Positions 37,506 through 47,337 of a DNA stretch of 64,000 nucleotides are shown here, one piece after another; the stretch's first letter is position 1; each line of letters opens with the position of its first letter. Both the position numbers and the translations under genes were made by a program. Source of the stretch: Polymyxa betae (taxonomy: Eukaryota; Endomyxa; Phytomyxea; Plasmodiophorida; Plasmodiophoridae); the NCBI GenBank assembly GCA_003693705.1, contig RBZT01000684.1:62001-126000 (forward strand). The letters run 5' to 3'. A model generated the notes under the pieces. The model was not told where the DNA came from. It did not search any database and was given only the letters and a program-made list of their open reading frames with translations.

Positions 37506-38342
37506 TCATCTCAGCATCCTGCCAGCAAAGTTTAACAGAACGGTCAACATATCGTGACATTCTACTTCGTTCTGCAATGCCACGTCTGTGCCATTGTTAC
37601 TAAATCGAAACGAATCGTTATATTCAGTTTGGGGATCCCAGCTTAGGCCGAGGTCTTTCAGCCATGCTGGCGCGACAGATTTCGTTTTCTGTTCTGGGCC
37701 AAGATGAATTGCCGGACGAGAATCGTACAGAACCGCACCTGTTTTGGCAGGCTTTTTCAACTTGATTGGCTTTGGTTGATGTAGCGGCTGTCTAGGGTAA
37801 GGGATCCGTACAGCTGTAAAGCTGATTGGAAATCAGTTGAATGAGGTTTGGACAATAACCGTCGAACATATATGGCTGGTTGTATGTCTTTGATGGGGGT
37901 AGGTTCACGAGAGACGTTCGTTCACAGAATTGAACATCTCCAGAAGGATGAACTTGGTGATACAGCGATACGGTCATGAGATTCTCATTATTCACTTCGC
38001 CATAGTCATCATCGCCTTTCGACTCTAACTTATGTTCAGCTTTGTTGGTAATGATCGCAATATGACCAATTTCTGTTCACCTTTGCGATCTTTGGCAATT
38101 TTTTCTATATAGCGACATCGAGAATTTCGGGTGATAAAATCTGAATAAAGCGGCTTCAGTTTGGGGTGCAACTGTTGAAGCGACCTACCATGGACATAGA
38201 CGTCGTTTCGATTGGATGCTGCCAGAGCCTCGCTTACGATCGAATCGACGAACTGACTTTGAACAGGTTAGGATCATGCATCCGAAGATTCGTGTATCTT
38301 TACCTTGAAGATCTCAGCACCATATCGCTTTAAAATGAACAT
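37506..38342 (-). CDS. Conserved-looking multi-exon protein of unknown function
   Basis: ATG at 38342-38340: MFILKRYGAEIFK, joined by a phase-0 intron to FVDSIVSEALAASNRNDVY, VHGRSLQQLHPKLKPLYSDF and RCRYIEKIAKDRKGEQ, then an intron to KLESKGDDDYGEVNNENL, YHQVHPSGDVQFCERTSLV and YNQPYMFDGYCPNLIQLIS. A last segment (KKPAKTGAVLYDSRPAIHL, APAWLKDLGLSWDPQTEY) ends with TGA at 37508-37506. The 3' end is uncertain because an alternative frame continues to 37330. All segments look strongly coding and probably belong to a conserved family, but I cannot name it. About 240 aa. Confidence 0.6.
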
Positions 38343-38622
38343 GTCAATGCAACACCACGTCACAGACAAGCTGCAGACAAAAACATAAAAATTAGGCATA
38401 GTTCTTCTCTGGTCTCTACAGATAGAAACACTGAGTTGTTATCGGCTTGTACAGCACAGACTATTGCCGATCACTTTGAACAATGAAAGAAACGCCTTTT
38501 AGGTCATTCCCTAGGAAAAGCTAAGGCATTGGTAAAATATCGATATTGTCCCTTTTCTGCTATCAATACCCGTTTGACACTCATGAACAAGTACAGTAAA
38601 TGATAATCAAGCGAAAAGAAAA

Positions 38623-39020
38623 ATGGGCCGCGTCGATCCAGCAAGAAGATTTATACAATTGACACAGCGAAAAATTGATTCCTTTGTTTGCGGAATCGAG
38701 CATCGTATTATCACGTCGTGTATCTCAGTATCTGGCACTTGGTGTTTCGATCAATTCAAGTTTATTTAACGCTTAGGATAAATTATATGTTCAGACGAAA
38801 TCTGTCAAAAGGCCCAAATTCCAGAGAGGTCGCGCCGTCTTCGAGTCATGTCGTTATACTGTTACAGACGGACCGGAACACATTCATGCAATGTAATGTT
38901 ACCAGGCTTCTATGGGGAGCTTCGTGATAAAGACGATCCTATGAAATGATCGTCATTTCTGCAAATGACAACAGCAAACGAGTTCGAGGAGAACTGTTAG
39001 CCGAATTTGAAAGAAAGTGA
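38623..39020 (+). CDS. Candidate small multi-exon gene, unknown
   Basis: An ATG at 38623 gives MGRVDPARRFIQLTQRKIDS and continues FVCGIEHR to a possible donor near 38701. Further coding-like pieces are RGRAVFESCRYTVTDGPE near 38830 and ISANDNSKRVRGELLAEF ending at TGA 39020. Exon junctions could not be fixed, and other frames are also open. Reported as a lead only. Confidence 0.3.
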
Positions 39021-39432
39021 TTTTATACGACACCCTTATTTAACACCAAGGGGTTGATCCCGCTCAAACCTTCAATGTCGTTGTTGCGATTGAATAGTCT
39101 AAGTCACACTTTCATACCGCTAGCCCGCATGCTCTCGATGATGAAGCAATTTTTGAATACTGGCACTGCTCTGTCTTGCGTCGCTTCTGTCTATAGATTG
39201 ACCAGGCGTTAGTAGCCAGGGATTTTCCTCAACTGCTTCATTTCATACACGTTGGAAGTGAAACTGCAGGAACCTGGAAAATTTTTACATAGACCCAGTG
39301 GGCGGTCATCACAACTGCTGAAAACCCAATCAAGCAAGGATGATACTATTTCAATTGTGACACTTTGTATATATATAAATTATGATGTATAACCACACAA
39401 TTTTACAATTATTGTACATAACGCTTAGAAAT
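39021..39432. other. Intergenic, about 410 bp
   Basis: No gene, RNA or repeat is supported. AT-rich, with TATATATA runs near 39370. Confidence 0.4.
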
Positions 39433-39760
39433 TTAATCAGATATCGTTAAGAAGCCTATTGGCGGTTGGATATTCTTCATGAATCCCAGAGAAGAAGCGA
39501 GAGTAAAGAGTATCTTGGATTGGATCTGTTTGCTGATCTTGGTTAACAGGCGGCGCCGTCTCCATAACGCATGTTCGATAATATTCGTCACTGCTTCTAC
39601 CGGTACTTTCCAATTTTGAAGCGGTTCAATCTACTGAAAGAGTTCCTTCAAAACGGCACCTTGTATGGATGGCCGGCATTCTCGCCAAGTTCGACCAATG
39701 CCGCTTTGCTCTGAATGCCATAGTTTGAAAAAAGCTGGCAGAAATTGTTACTAATTCTTC
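39433..39760 (-). CDS. Candidate small gene, unknown
   Basis: Two coding-like minus-strand pieces are separated by a possible 30-nt intron: QLFSNYGIQSKAALVELG followed by ENAGHPYK, then IEPLQNWKVPVEAVTNIIEH. The 3' part is open in two frames (one ending SGIHEEYPTANRLLNDI at 39437, the other at 39433). No start codon fits cleanly. It lies about 80 bp upstream of the tRNA gene on the other strand. Confidence 0.33.
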
Positions 39761-39838
39761 AGAAGTCTGACTCAGGTAAGCCCCTATAAATGTTCTCACA
39801 GATCGTCTTATGTGCTATATCGATAAAAATCAGCAACT

Positions 39839-39912
39839 GCCCGTGTGTTCTAGTTGGTTCATGAAGCAGGACTTTGAATCCTGAAACCAGGGTTCGAATC
39901 CCTGCGTGGGCT
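39839..39912 (+). tRNA. tRNA-Gln (anticodon UUG)
   Basis: Cloverleaf of 74 nt without intron. Acceptor stem GCCCGTG pairs with CGTGGGC (five Watson-Crick pairs and two G-U). The anticodon stem CAGGA/TCCTG is perfect, with loop CTTTGAA, giving anticodon UUG for CAA codons. The T arm CAGGG-TTCGAAT-CCCTG is perfect, and the B box GGTTCGAATCC is canonical. The D stem is short (TTC/GAA), with AGTTGG in the loop as part of the A box. The discriminator is U, as in other eukaryotic tRNA-Gln. CCA is not encoded. Confidence 0.93.
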
Positions 39913-39915
39913 TCC

Positions 39916-39923
39916 TTTTTTTT
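39916..39923 (+). terminator. RNA polymerase III T-run terminator
   Basis: Eight consecutive T residues begin four bases after the tRNA discriminator, the usual Pol III stop signal. Confidence 0.9.
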
Positions 39924-39946
39924 ATCATGAAGTTGATGCGCTCTGA

Positions 39947-41121
39947 ATGGCACGCGCAGGTGCATTGCTGGAATCTCAATGTACGTGCTGTGGTGTAATC
40001 GTGATGTCCAGAAAATCGCCGGCGATACCGAATGCGAAAGAATATCATGTCTATCTTGAACGATGTGGCATTTTAGGTGAAGAAATATTCGGTCTCGCTA
40101 TGAATTCTACCCATTTGCTTCCTAGATATTCTGAGAAAAGTTACGAGTGAAATCTTAGAACGCCCATCGCGAGCTTCGAGCGTTTTTGTCTACGCTGAAC
40201 GGCGTATTCGGGAGCTTGGCGAGCAACGACGTCAGCATTTGTTTCAACAAGGGTTGGTTCGCCAGCGGCGTCATTTCCCTGTAAGTCAACGTCTACATAA
40301 TCGTCTCATTCGGTTTATTGCTGTTAGGTCTGCACCACAAAACTGGAACGCCATTTACCAGCATTGGCGTTTGGCAAGGAACTCCCAGATCCAGAAGCAA
40401 GGGAGATTTTCGAGCGGAAGAAGCGCTATCATGGGCCTCTGGTCATTCGGTATCGACGACCACCGCAGCCAACAAAATTGGAGAAATTCCTCCATTCTGG
40501 TATCGCGTTGTTTAGGGTTTCTTTCATGTCTTTTCACATTGTGTAGTTGAACCGAAACGAAGCAATCGTGTAAAATTACTGAAACCAAAGCCGATTTTAA
40601 AAGCAAATTCCCCTACTAATGAGGACGAATATGTGTCTGATTTTGAGGGTGATTTCGACCATGCGGTCGTCGATCCTCCGAACCAAAGTTCGGTCATACC
40701 TGAAGAGAAGACCGACATTGATGCGATTCCGCAGCTGGACAGCATTGAGCAAGATCACGCAGGTATGCTGGAAGTGCCATCACAGAATCCCGAAGAATCG
40801 AGCAGTCGAAGCTTTAACACGATGGGAATATCCAACGCTGTTCAGAGTTTGAATCAGCCGATAGAATCATCCTACCCTTTACAAACAGAAAGTGTCGAAA
40901 GTCCAGTGAGATCCTCGGCTGTAGAAAATGTTATCCAATCGAAAGAAAGCAGCGACGAGCAAACTGAAATCAAAAAAGCGCTGGAAAGGTTGATAGGGAC
41001 AAATGCTGAGCCGGGCAAACTAGTGAGAAATTCAGAATGGGAAAAGGATTATCAGAAGCTGCCTGAAAAAGAAGTTGATGACGATGAGCTAAATAGCCTA
41101 TATAAACCCCTCACTGAATAG
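39947..41121 (+). CDS. Hypothetical protein with basic N-terminal half and acidic C-terminal half
   Basis: CDS join(39947..40076, 40159..40280, 40328..40499, 40547..41121), 332 aa, with all three introns (82, 47 and 47 nt) in frame. The N-terminus has cysteines (SQCTCCGVIVMSRKSP), then an Arg-rich helical stretch (YAERRIRELGEQRRQHLF, RQRRHFPVCTTKLERHLP) and PDPEAREIFERKKRYHGP. From about residue 160 the chain is Ser/Glu/Asp-rich and probably disordered, ending in DDELNSLYKPLTE. No family recognised. It starts 23 bp after the tRNA terminator and ends 48 bp from the convergent NPL4 stop. Confidence 0.7.
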
Positions 41122-41169
41122 TCACTGTCTTACAGATTTCCGGCGTAGATGAAAGAATATTTATTTATA

Positions 41170-43419
41170 TCACATAAACTTCTTCAGTGCATAGTCGATC
41201 TGAGCCTGGGCATCTGCAGGTGGTGGATTCCCAGATTTGACCGATTTCACGATCTCCGACACCAGCGGGTCGGGTAGCATACGAGGCAGGAACAACAATA
41301 GCAGGAAATCGGAAAATTTGGTCTAGAGCGCCCAGTTAGAATAAACAGATCGAGATTAAACCGTTCCTACTTGAACTGGCTCATTATTATGAACTTGCAG
41401 ATGTGCAGCGAAATGAGCCTCGGTCCCGTTGAACGGGAAGTGCTGGAACAAAAACTCAGAAAACGACCGCATAGAATGTACTGGTCCAGTACCAAAAACT
41501 TAAACCCGGGCTGGGGATTATGCGGCTTCATTGGGACGACTTTAACGAGCAGTTCATCCGGCAAGAAATCGTCACCTGGCTTAACTACTTTATTCTTGTA
41601 GATGACCGACGACAGCAAATCGCCTTTCTACAAACATTCGTGAGATAGAATTGCACTAGCCGCAAGCTTGTAGCACCTTGGCGATCCTTGGCTTTAAGAA
41701 GCCGATTTTCGATCCTTCCTCGATAATTCCGTCTCTTTCCAGAGCAACACCTGACCAATCAGTGTCGGAAACACCACCATCACCTGTAACAGATTAGAAT
41801 ACCTTGGTCTGAGATCTGATAGGCTTTCGGCTCGATGTGGCCTTGTTTATTGTACTGGAACACCATCGTGACGAATCGTGAATGCCCAAGTTTATCACAA
41901 TATCTAAAGCAGAAATCATGAACTGGTGTCAAAAACAAAAACAATGTTCAACTTGAGCTGAAACCGTGCAGCCTGCCGAACTTCCCGAGCGCTAAGAAAC
42001 ACTTCGCCTCCTAAACAGAAACCGAATTGAGAAAAATTATCGAAACTTGAAGATGGTTTCTTGTACCATATGCGGGATCATCTCTCGGAAGTGTGGTGAC
42101 AGCCCATCCTACAGGTTCCAAGCCTAAATCGGCAGCTATTTTTAGGTTTCTCTCCTCATGAGGATCTTTCAGCAAGCGAACGCCGTCCGGGAGACCTTCA
42201 CACAACAATTCAGCCCGGTCCCGTAAAAAATCAAGCTTAGAGCAACCTTCTTGGGGAGGCATATAGACACCTTCAACCTCCGCTCGAATCGCCCCTGATT
42301 ACGATGTAATAAGCGCTTAACCGGCTGTGCTAAAAACGTCGCCTACCAGTATTGCCAGTTTCGGTCGGTTCATCGACGTATCTTCCGAACAGAATCGCAG
42401 CACGTTGTAGGCCGGGATTCGCCGACCATTGCTTATTGAACCTTTCACCAGCGGCGATATCTTTGAACGAAATTCCATCGCAGTATCGGTATGGCTAACG
42501 GACTCCCTAAGTCCCTTCCATCTACCAGCATGCAGAACGAACCTGAAGTTTCAGCACTGCATTTGGCGGAGCACATTTGCCACAGACGCCATGAGGCCAA
42601 GGACGATGGCTTCCATCACAGCGAGGCTTCCCGACATATTCGATTTTCGAAGGCGGTGCACATAAATGGCACACGGTCGATGCTGAGTGCTTAAACCTGA
42701 AAGCACCGAATGTCCTGAGAGCCAAGTCTAAACGTATTTGAGAGCCTCATACCGACACAGAGCTCGTTTCTCATTCATATATTGTCTGTATGGGATCAGG
42801 TCGAATTTCAGCGGTTTGTTGGGGTCGTAAGGCTCCGAACCTTTCACGCCATCGTCCTCTGATTTTTCCTCTGGCGGGATGCATTTCGGGCAGAATGCAC
42901 TCGGCGGGTGTGTGCAAAGCCACGAGGCGAGCGGGTCGTCAGGCGAGGCTTTCGGCATCTGTTGATGCAGACGTTATGATCCGATCGCCGCAAATAAACA
43001 GCCCTTACACAATGCAGGCAGCGACCTTTGACGGAATGCTGACATTGTGGTGTCAGCTTGAAGGTGGACGATTGCTCAGGAAGAACGTCCTTATCAATCA
43101 AGATATAGAGCATCGTGCCATGGTTGATGCCCAGCGATCCGATCGCCATTTCCCCATCTGCATTAATCCACTACACAAATCAGCTCGATGACGATCGCTG
43201 CGTCCAAAACCGACTTCTGGATTATGCAATTGGCGTCTGGAGATTTTGAACTTCCCATCCGGGACGTCGAACTTCCTGGCGATCTACAAATGGTCAGCGG
43301 TCCCGGGACGATTCGGGTTCCAGCGAACCTGAGCGACTAACGTGGACCACGAGGTCGCCACCGACTCTACATCGACACGTTTGAAGCCCTGTGCGCCCTG
43401 AACACGAACGGTTACCATT
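41170..43419 (-). CDS. NPL4: NPL4, Cdc48/p97 cofactor
   Basis: Ubiquitin-binding cofactor that works with Ufd1 to feed substrates to Cdc48/p97 in ER-associated and chromatin-associated degradation. ATG at 43419-43417. The N-terminal ubiquitin-like domain reads MVTVRVQGAQGFKRVDVE, VAQIARKFDVPDGKFKIS, then SLGINHGTMLYIL. The zinc-finger region follows: CQHSVKGRCLHC, ASWLCTHPPSAFCPKC, NKPLKFDLIPYRQYMNEK and WPHGVCGKCAPPNAVLKL. The MPN-like core and C-terminal part run down to TKFSDFLLLLFLPRMLPD and a TGA at 41172-41170. Several introns of about 45-55 nt, some inferred. Length fits the family. Confidence 0.87.
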
Positions 43420-43597
43420 ATGATAGGGTCGGCCACTATACCCCGCCACCCCAATCTCTTGAACAGATACTTCTAATGTTGCGTGGATTACAATCACGAT
43501 GATTGTAGCAAAGTAGGCGATGGTGTCAGCTGAATTGAGATGATTAACGGTACCCTACAAGAGCAGCTCAAAATGTTTGGTCACTGATACCAATGGT

Positions 43598-44213
43598 TTA
43601 TTGGTCAACAGACGCAGCTGCTTCAAAACGATTACATCTAGACTGATACAGATTTTCTAATCGCATCTTCATCTAAGTAAGCCACTATTTCTCAAATGCC
43701 AGAATATGACAGAATAGCAGAGGCTCTGTATTTGGTTTGAGGCTCCATTTTACAAGGAGAAGCTTTCGTCACCTCGAAATTGCATAAGCAGGGCATTCCT
43801 GCGGTCATGACTCCAATATCGGGCCTTTGCAACGCATGTTCCAGCATTTTGTAGCGACAGAATTCGATCCAATTCGATCTCACCAAATCGTCGATTAGAT
43901 GACAAACGCTACTCTGGATTAAAAACATTCGACAGCCAACTCAATCCCTTTCGACACACAGCGCGGTATGCATGAAAACCAAGCTGAGATTCGATTCGTA
44001 ACCTACAGCTTGATGAAGGGCTCCTTTCTCTGTGTTAACTTCGGAGCAGCACAATCCTGGCAATGAAGCAAAATCCAAACGTTCGAACTCCGCCAGCAGT
44101 TTGTTCGAGTCATGAAAGCATCGGAGAGGTGACTGGTTCTGATTGCATCTGGTTGGCCTCCGAGGGAGCTTCATTCTACAACTAATCATTTGTTGCAGTT
44201 CGTTATCGTACAT
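43598..44213 (-). CDS. Hypothetical protein, three exons
   Basis: An ATG at 44213-44211 gives MYDNELQQMISCRMKLP; a later start (MISCRMKLPRRP) is possible. Coding continues LRCFHDSNKLLAEFERLDF and NLSLVFMHTALC, then a phase-0 intron to SSVCHLIDDLVRSNWIEF, YKMLEHALQRPDIGVMTAG, MPCLCNFE, then an intron of about 100 nt to MKMRLENLYQSRCNRFEA and a TAA at 43600-43598. Helical, Cys-containing, about 170 aa. No family recognised. If the first ATG is used, it lies 1 bp from the divergent neighbour's ATG. Confidence 0.5.
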
Positions 44214-44214
44214 T

Positions 44215-44532
44215 ATGGATACGGAAGAGCAACCGCAGACATCGACTGAGGTTGTTCCAGGGCGTCCTCGTCGAGCAGGCAACGTACGGGTTCCTGAAAT
44301 TCGCCATCGCCCAAGACTAGCGAGTCGATCGCGGTCGCGGTCGCTAACACCAACGCGAGAAGAGCAAACTGAACTGGCGAAGGACGACCCTCTGTTAAGA
44401 GAGCAACAAAAGAAAGAGTATCTGGCTGATAAGACGAACATTTTTGAATTGAAATCGACTATGAAGATTTATAACCCCCCGCCTCCTGAGATTGTTCTTG
44501 AGCGTCAGCAGCCACGTCGTCATAATTCATAA
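44215..44532 (+). CDS. Small Arg/Ser-rich hypothetical protein
   Basis: Intronless frame of 105 codons. After MDTEEQPQTSTEVVPGRP it has a basic stretch RPRLASRSRSRSLTP, reminiscent of short RS segments, then a helical, charged part (KDDPLLREQQKKEYLADK) and a proline run (YNPPPPEIVLERQQP). Probably nuclear, by composition only. No family recognised; the antisense frame is also open, but this strand has the better amino-acid composition over its whole length. Confidence 0.55.
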   Translation: MDTEEQPQTSTEVVPGRPRRAGNVRVPEIRHRPRLASRSRSRSLTPTREEQTELAKDDPLLREQQKKEYLADKTNIFELKSTMKIYNPPPPEIVLERQQPRRHNS

Positions 44533-45322
44533 GACCTGATCGTAAAGTTTTCTCATAATGATGTTATATTACAGACTCGCTCTGTCCTTTGGCGGTTGTC
44601 CAGCTCCATATTGCGTTTATTTGTTTTCAACACCTTTGTTCTAGTTCTATCGGTTCGTGCATTGACAAGTCGAAATATGTTGAATGATTTTATGATCTCG
44701 TGGAGGCGTGCTCTAAGATCGTTAGCAATTAGTCGATGCGTTTTGGATCCAATCGAGCGGGCACTGGGCTAGGCTGTCGACTATCAGTTTGAAACACGAA
44801 TCCGACAAGGATGAGAGGGTTAGGAACGCAATCTGAAACAGTCAGAAGTCTTCTTTGAAGAAGCGGTATCAGTACCGATCGCCGCCGCTAATATAGCAAA
44901 AGAGTAGAACATGAGCAAAGAAGCGACATCGACGTTTAGCGCCAAGCAATGATTTAGACTGCATTAAACAATGCTAAGGAGAGCTTCCTAGTAAGTATGG
45001 GTACAAGGGGAATCGACTTAGGTCGACTCCCGGTTTTCCCCCACGACTCCGAGTCGACACAGCCAATAGCTCGATCCGAGTCGATTCGACTCAGTCGTTG
45101 CCACCCCTAGCTCTGAGCGATACTTCTCGGTTTGCCGTTGTTACTGGCTCCAGAATTTGGTGGGATTCCGATGGGATTCAAGCACCAATCGAAAAACGAT
45201 GTACTTTTTAAAAATCTTCAAATGCCTTTACTCGCAAAATAGGCGCTATCGTCGGGCCTATCAAGGAGAAGGCCGAATCGCTTCCAGCGATGAGATACAT
45301 AAAAAGCCCAGAATGCAAAGGT
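44533..45322. other. Intergenic, about 790 bp
   Basis: No supported gene. Around 45003-45100 the sequence is rich in the word GTCGAC/CGAGTCGA in several imperfect copies (a local short-motif cluster). Elsewhere nothing is seen. Confidence 0.4.
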
Positions 45323-45619
45323 TCATCCACTCACATCCACAGCACGAACGCAAAGCAGATTGACGACCAGCTTGGTTTGTGAAGTGAGATAGATTAAGGG
45401 AGTGTCCATGTACCAGTATAACTAGGTAGGAAGAGGCCACATACGCTTGAGACAAGTCACCTCTGTGTAACGAGAGTTCCCTCTTCGAGTCGCTGTTACC
45501 CTCGTCGATTTTGCAGCTTCTTCTAGAGCCTTCATAGTGCTTGCCGCTGAGCTACAGACGGTGTTTGACGCCCGTTCGGCTTCCTCGCGACGGTGACCGG
45601 CTAGACCTGGCCGGTTCAT
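45323..45619 (-). CDS. Candidate two-exon small protein
   Basis: An ATG at 45619-45617 gives MNRPGLAGHRREEAERASN, then SAASTMKALEEAAKSTRV and RRGNSRYTE up to a GTGACT donor. A 39-nt intron would join YWYMDTPLIYLTSQTKLVV and a TGA at 45325-45323. The N-terminal part is helical and the C-terminal part hydrophobic, as in a tail-anchored protein. No family is recognised, and a third frame of exon 2 is open too. Divergent from the RhoGEF gene, 79 bp apart. Confidence 0.35.
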
Positions 45620-45698
45620 TGCGAAGCCAACATTCGAGAACAGTCGGGATCATTATTCGCGATCCCGACCGTCCACTTCAGGTTCTTTACTTCAGATT

Positions 45699-47265
45699 AT
45701 GTCGGAATCTAGGATTACCGACATCGTGGCACGATTGGATGTGCTGCCGGTGAGTCGGTCGGTGGCCGGCGTCTGCTCTATCGATGGGCCCTGCCTTGAA
45801 ATCATCGAGACTGAAGAGCGATTCTGTGAGAAGCTGGCGCTTCTTGACCAGCACTTTGTAAAGCGACTTCGAGCTGAAATCGAAATCAACTCGTACAGAG
45901 TCACTCAGATCGACGTTGATACCGTTGATAAATGGTTTCCTATCATTCCCGCATTATTGGAGCAGCATCGGAGCCTGTTGAAGTTTCTTAACGGTCTGTG
46001 AAACCCGAAATGCACAATCGTTTCGAATAAGTGAGCTATATAGCTGGAGGCATCATCGGTTTGGGATTACGATTTAAACATTTCTTTAAATCGACGAAGC
46101 AGCTCTATGGAGATTATGCCTCCCAATTCCAAGGTGTGTCTGACGATATCAGACAAGCGCGTGACAACAATCCCTGGTTAAATACGTTCATTCGCGTTTC
46201 CGAGCGAGTTACCAAAGACTCGCTGCTGTCATTGAGAATTGCACCCATCCAGCGTAGTACGTGCCTCAATTTTTATTCCATCGGGAGAACCTTATCGATG
46301 ACAGTTCCACGTTATACAATAATGCTGACAGCGGTGCTAAATAGCTTGTCTGTGGATCGTGTTGCCGAACGGAAAGCCGTTCAAGGTCGCTTTTTTTGTC
46401 CGAAATCTGAGTACTGACAACAGCTTAGAAGCGATTAAGTATGTAGAGCAAACATGCCAACATATTGACAAAAGTGCCAGTCTTACCGAGCACTCGCACC
46501 TGGTAAGATTTGCAGCCTTTGCATCTAAAAGGTTTTAAGGTTTCCAGCAGGTGAGGCGAATTGAGCAAGATATGTTCCAAGGACGCATCCGATTACGAAA
46601 TTCCCAACATCGGAGATTCATCTATCAAGGAACCTTGAACAAGGTGGGTCAATTATACTTAGATTCCACTGATAACTGAACGGAAATGAAAAAACAGATG
46701 TATGCACAAAGCGCTCGACATGTGAACCGCATGAAAACGTAGTTGTTACTGGTGAAATCGGGACCATACTGACGTCTTTTTGCCAGATACACATTTTTGC
46801 TCTTCTCTGATTGCTTGATTTATGCGGATCTTGATGCTCCTATAGACAAGCGCTTGAAACACGTCCTAGATTTATCACAAATGCGAATTATTGATGTACT
46901 TGACGGTCAGATTCCAGGCGTTGCGAATGCCTTTCGTATCCTCAGTCGAACCAAGGTCAGAGTCGAAGTACATTATTGATTGGTATCTAATCAGAAACAT
47001 ATAGGTGATTGTAGTGTGTTCAACATCAACGAATGAGAAACGATTCTGGATCAATATTTTATTGGATCAGATTGATGCCGCTGTCGCCGCAGCGGGCTCA
47101 AGGGCAGAATCTCCATACAATGTAGGTTCTGTTTGAAGTGAAAAATTTCTCAACTCAATCAACTAGAATTTGGAAAAGACAATCAAACTGGAGCCAGAAC
47201 GCCGTCCGTCAATGACGTGGCCAACAAAATTTTCCTCATTAACGATGACAACATTTTCGCAGTAA
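45699..47265 (+). CDS. Rho guanine-nucleotide exchange factor (DH-PH)
   Basis: Activates Rho-family GTPases by GDP release; the DH domain is catalytic and the PH domain membrane/allosteric. ATG at 45699. DH segment: IIETEERFCEKLALLDQHF, WFPIIPALLEQHRSLLKF, then FLNTFIRVSERVTKDSLL-like helices and the diagnostic CR3 pattern spliced as APIQR followed by VPRYTIMLTAVLNSL. PH segment: FIYQGTLNKV, then HVNRMKTYTFLLFSDCLIY, FRILSRTKVIVVCSTSTNEK and RFWINILLDQIDAAV. The last exon ends at TAA 47263-47265. Six or more introns of 45-55 nt; the exact ends of some are uncertain. Rho signalling implies an actin-based cell cortex. Confidence 0.85.
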
Positions 47266-47337
47266 ATTAAGCGGTAACGTGCAGACACTACAGGCTAGAG
47301 TGCCTGCTCGGTAACGGTAGTCCAAGTTAATAAATTA

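Noticed and set aside
43941-44441. Full 166-codon minus-strand frame reaching into the divergent Arg/Ser-rich gene
   Set aside because: Only the part below 44213 is taken as coding. Above that it is opposite the plus-strand gene and its composition degrades.
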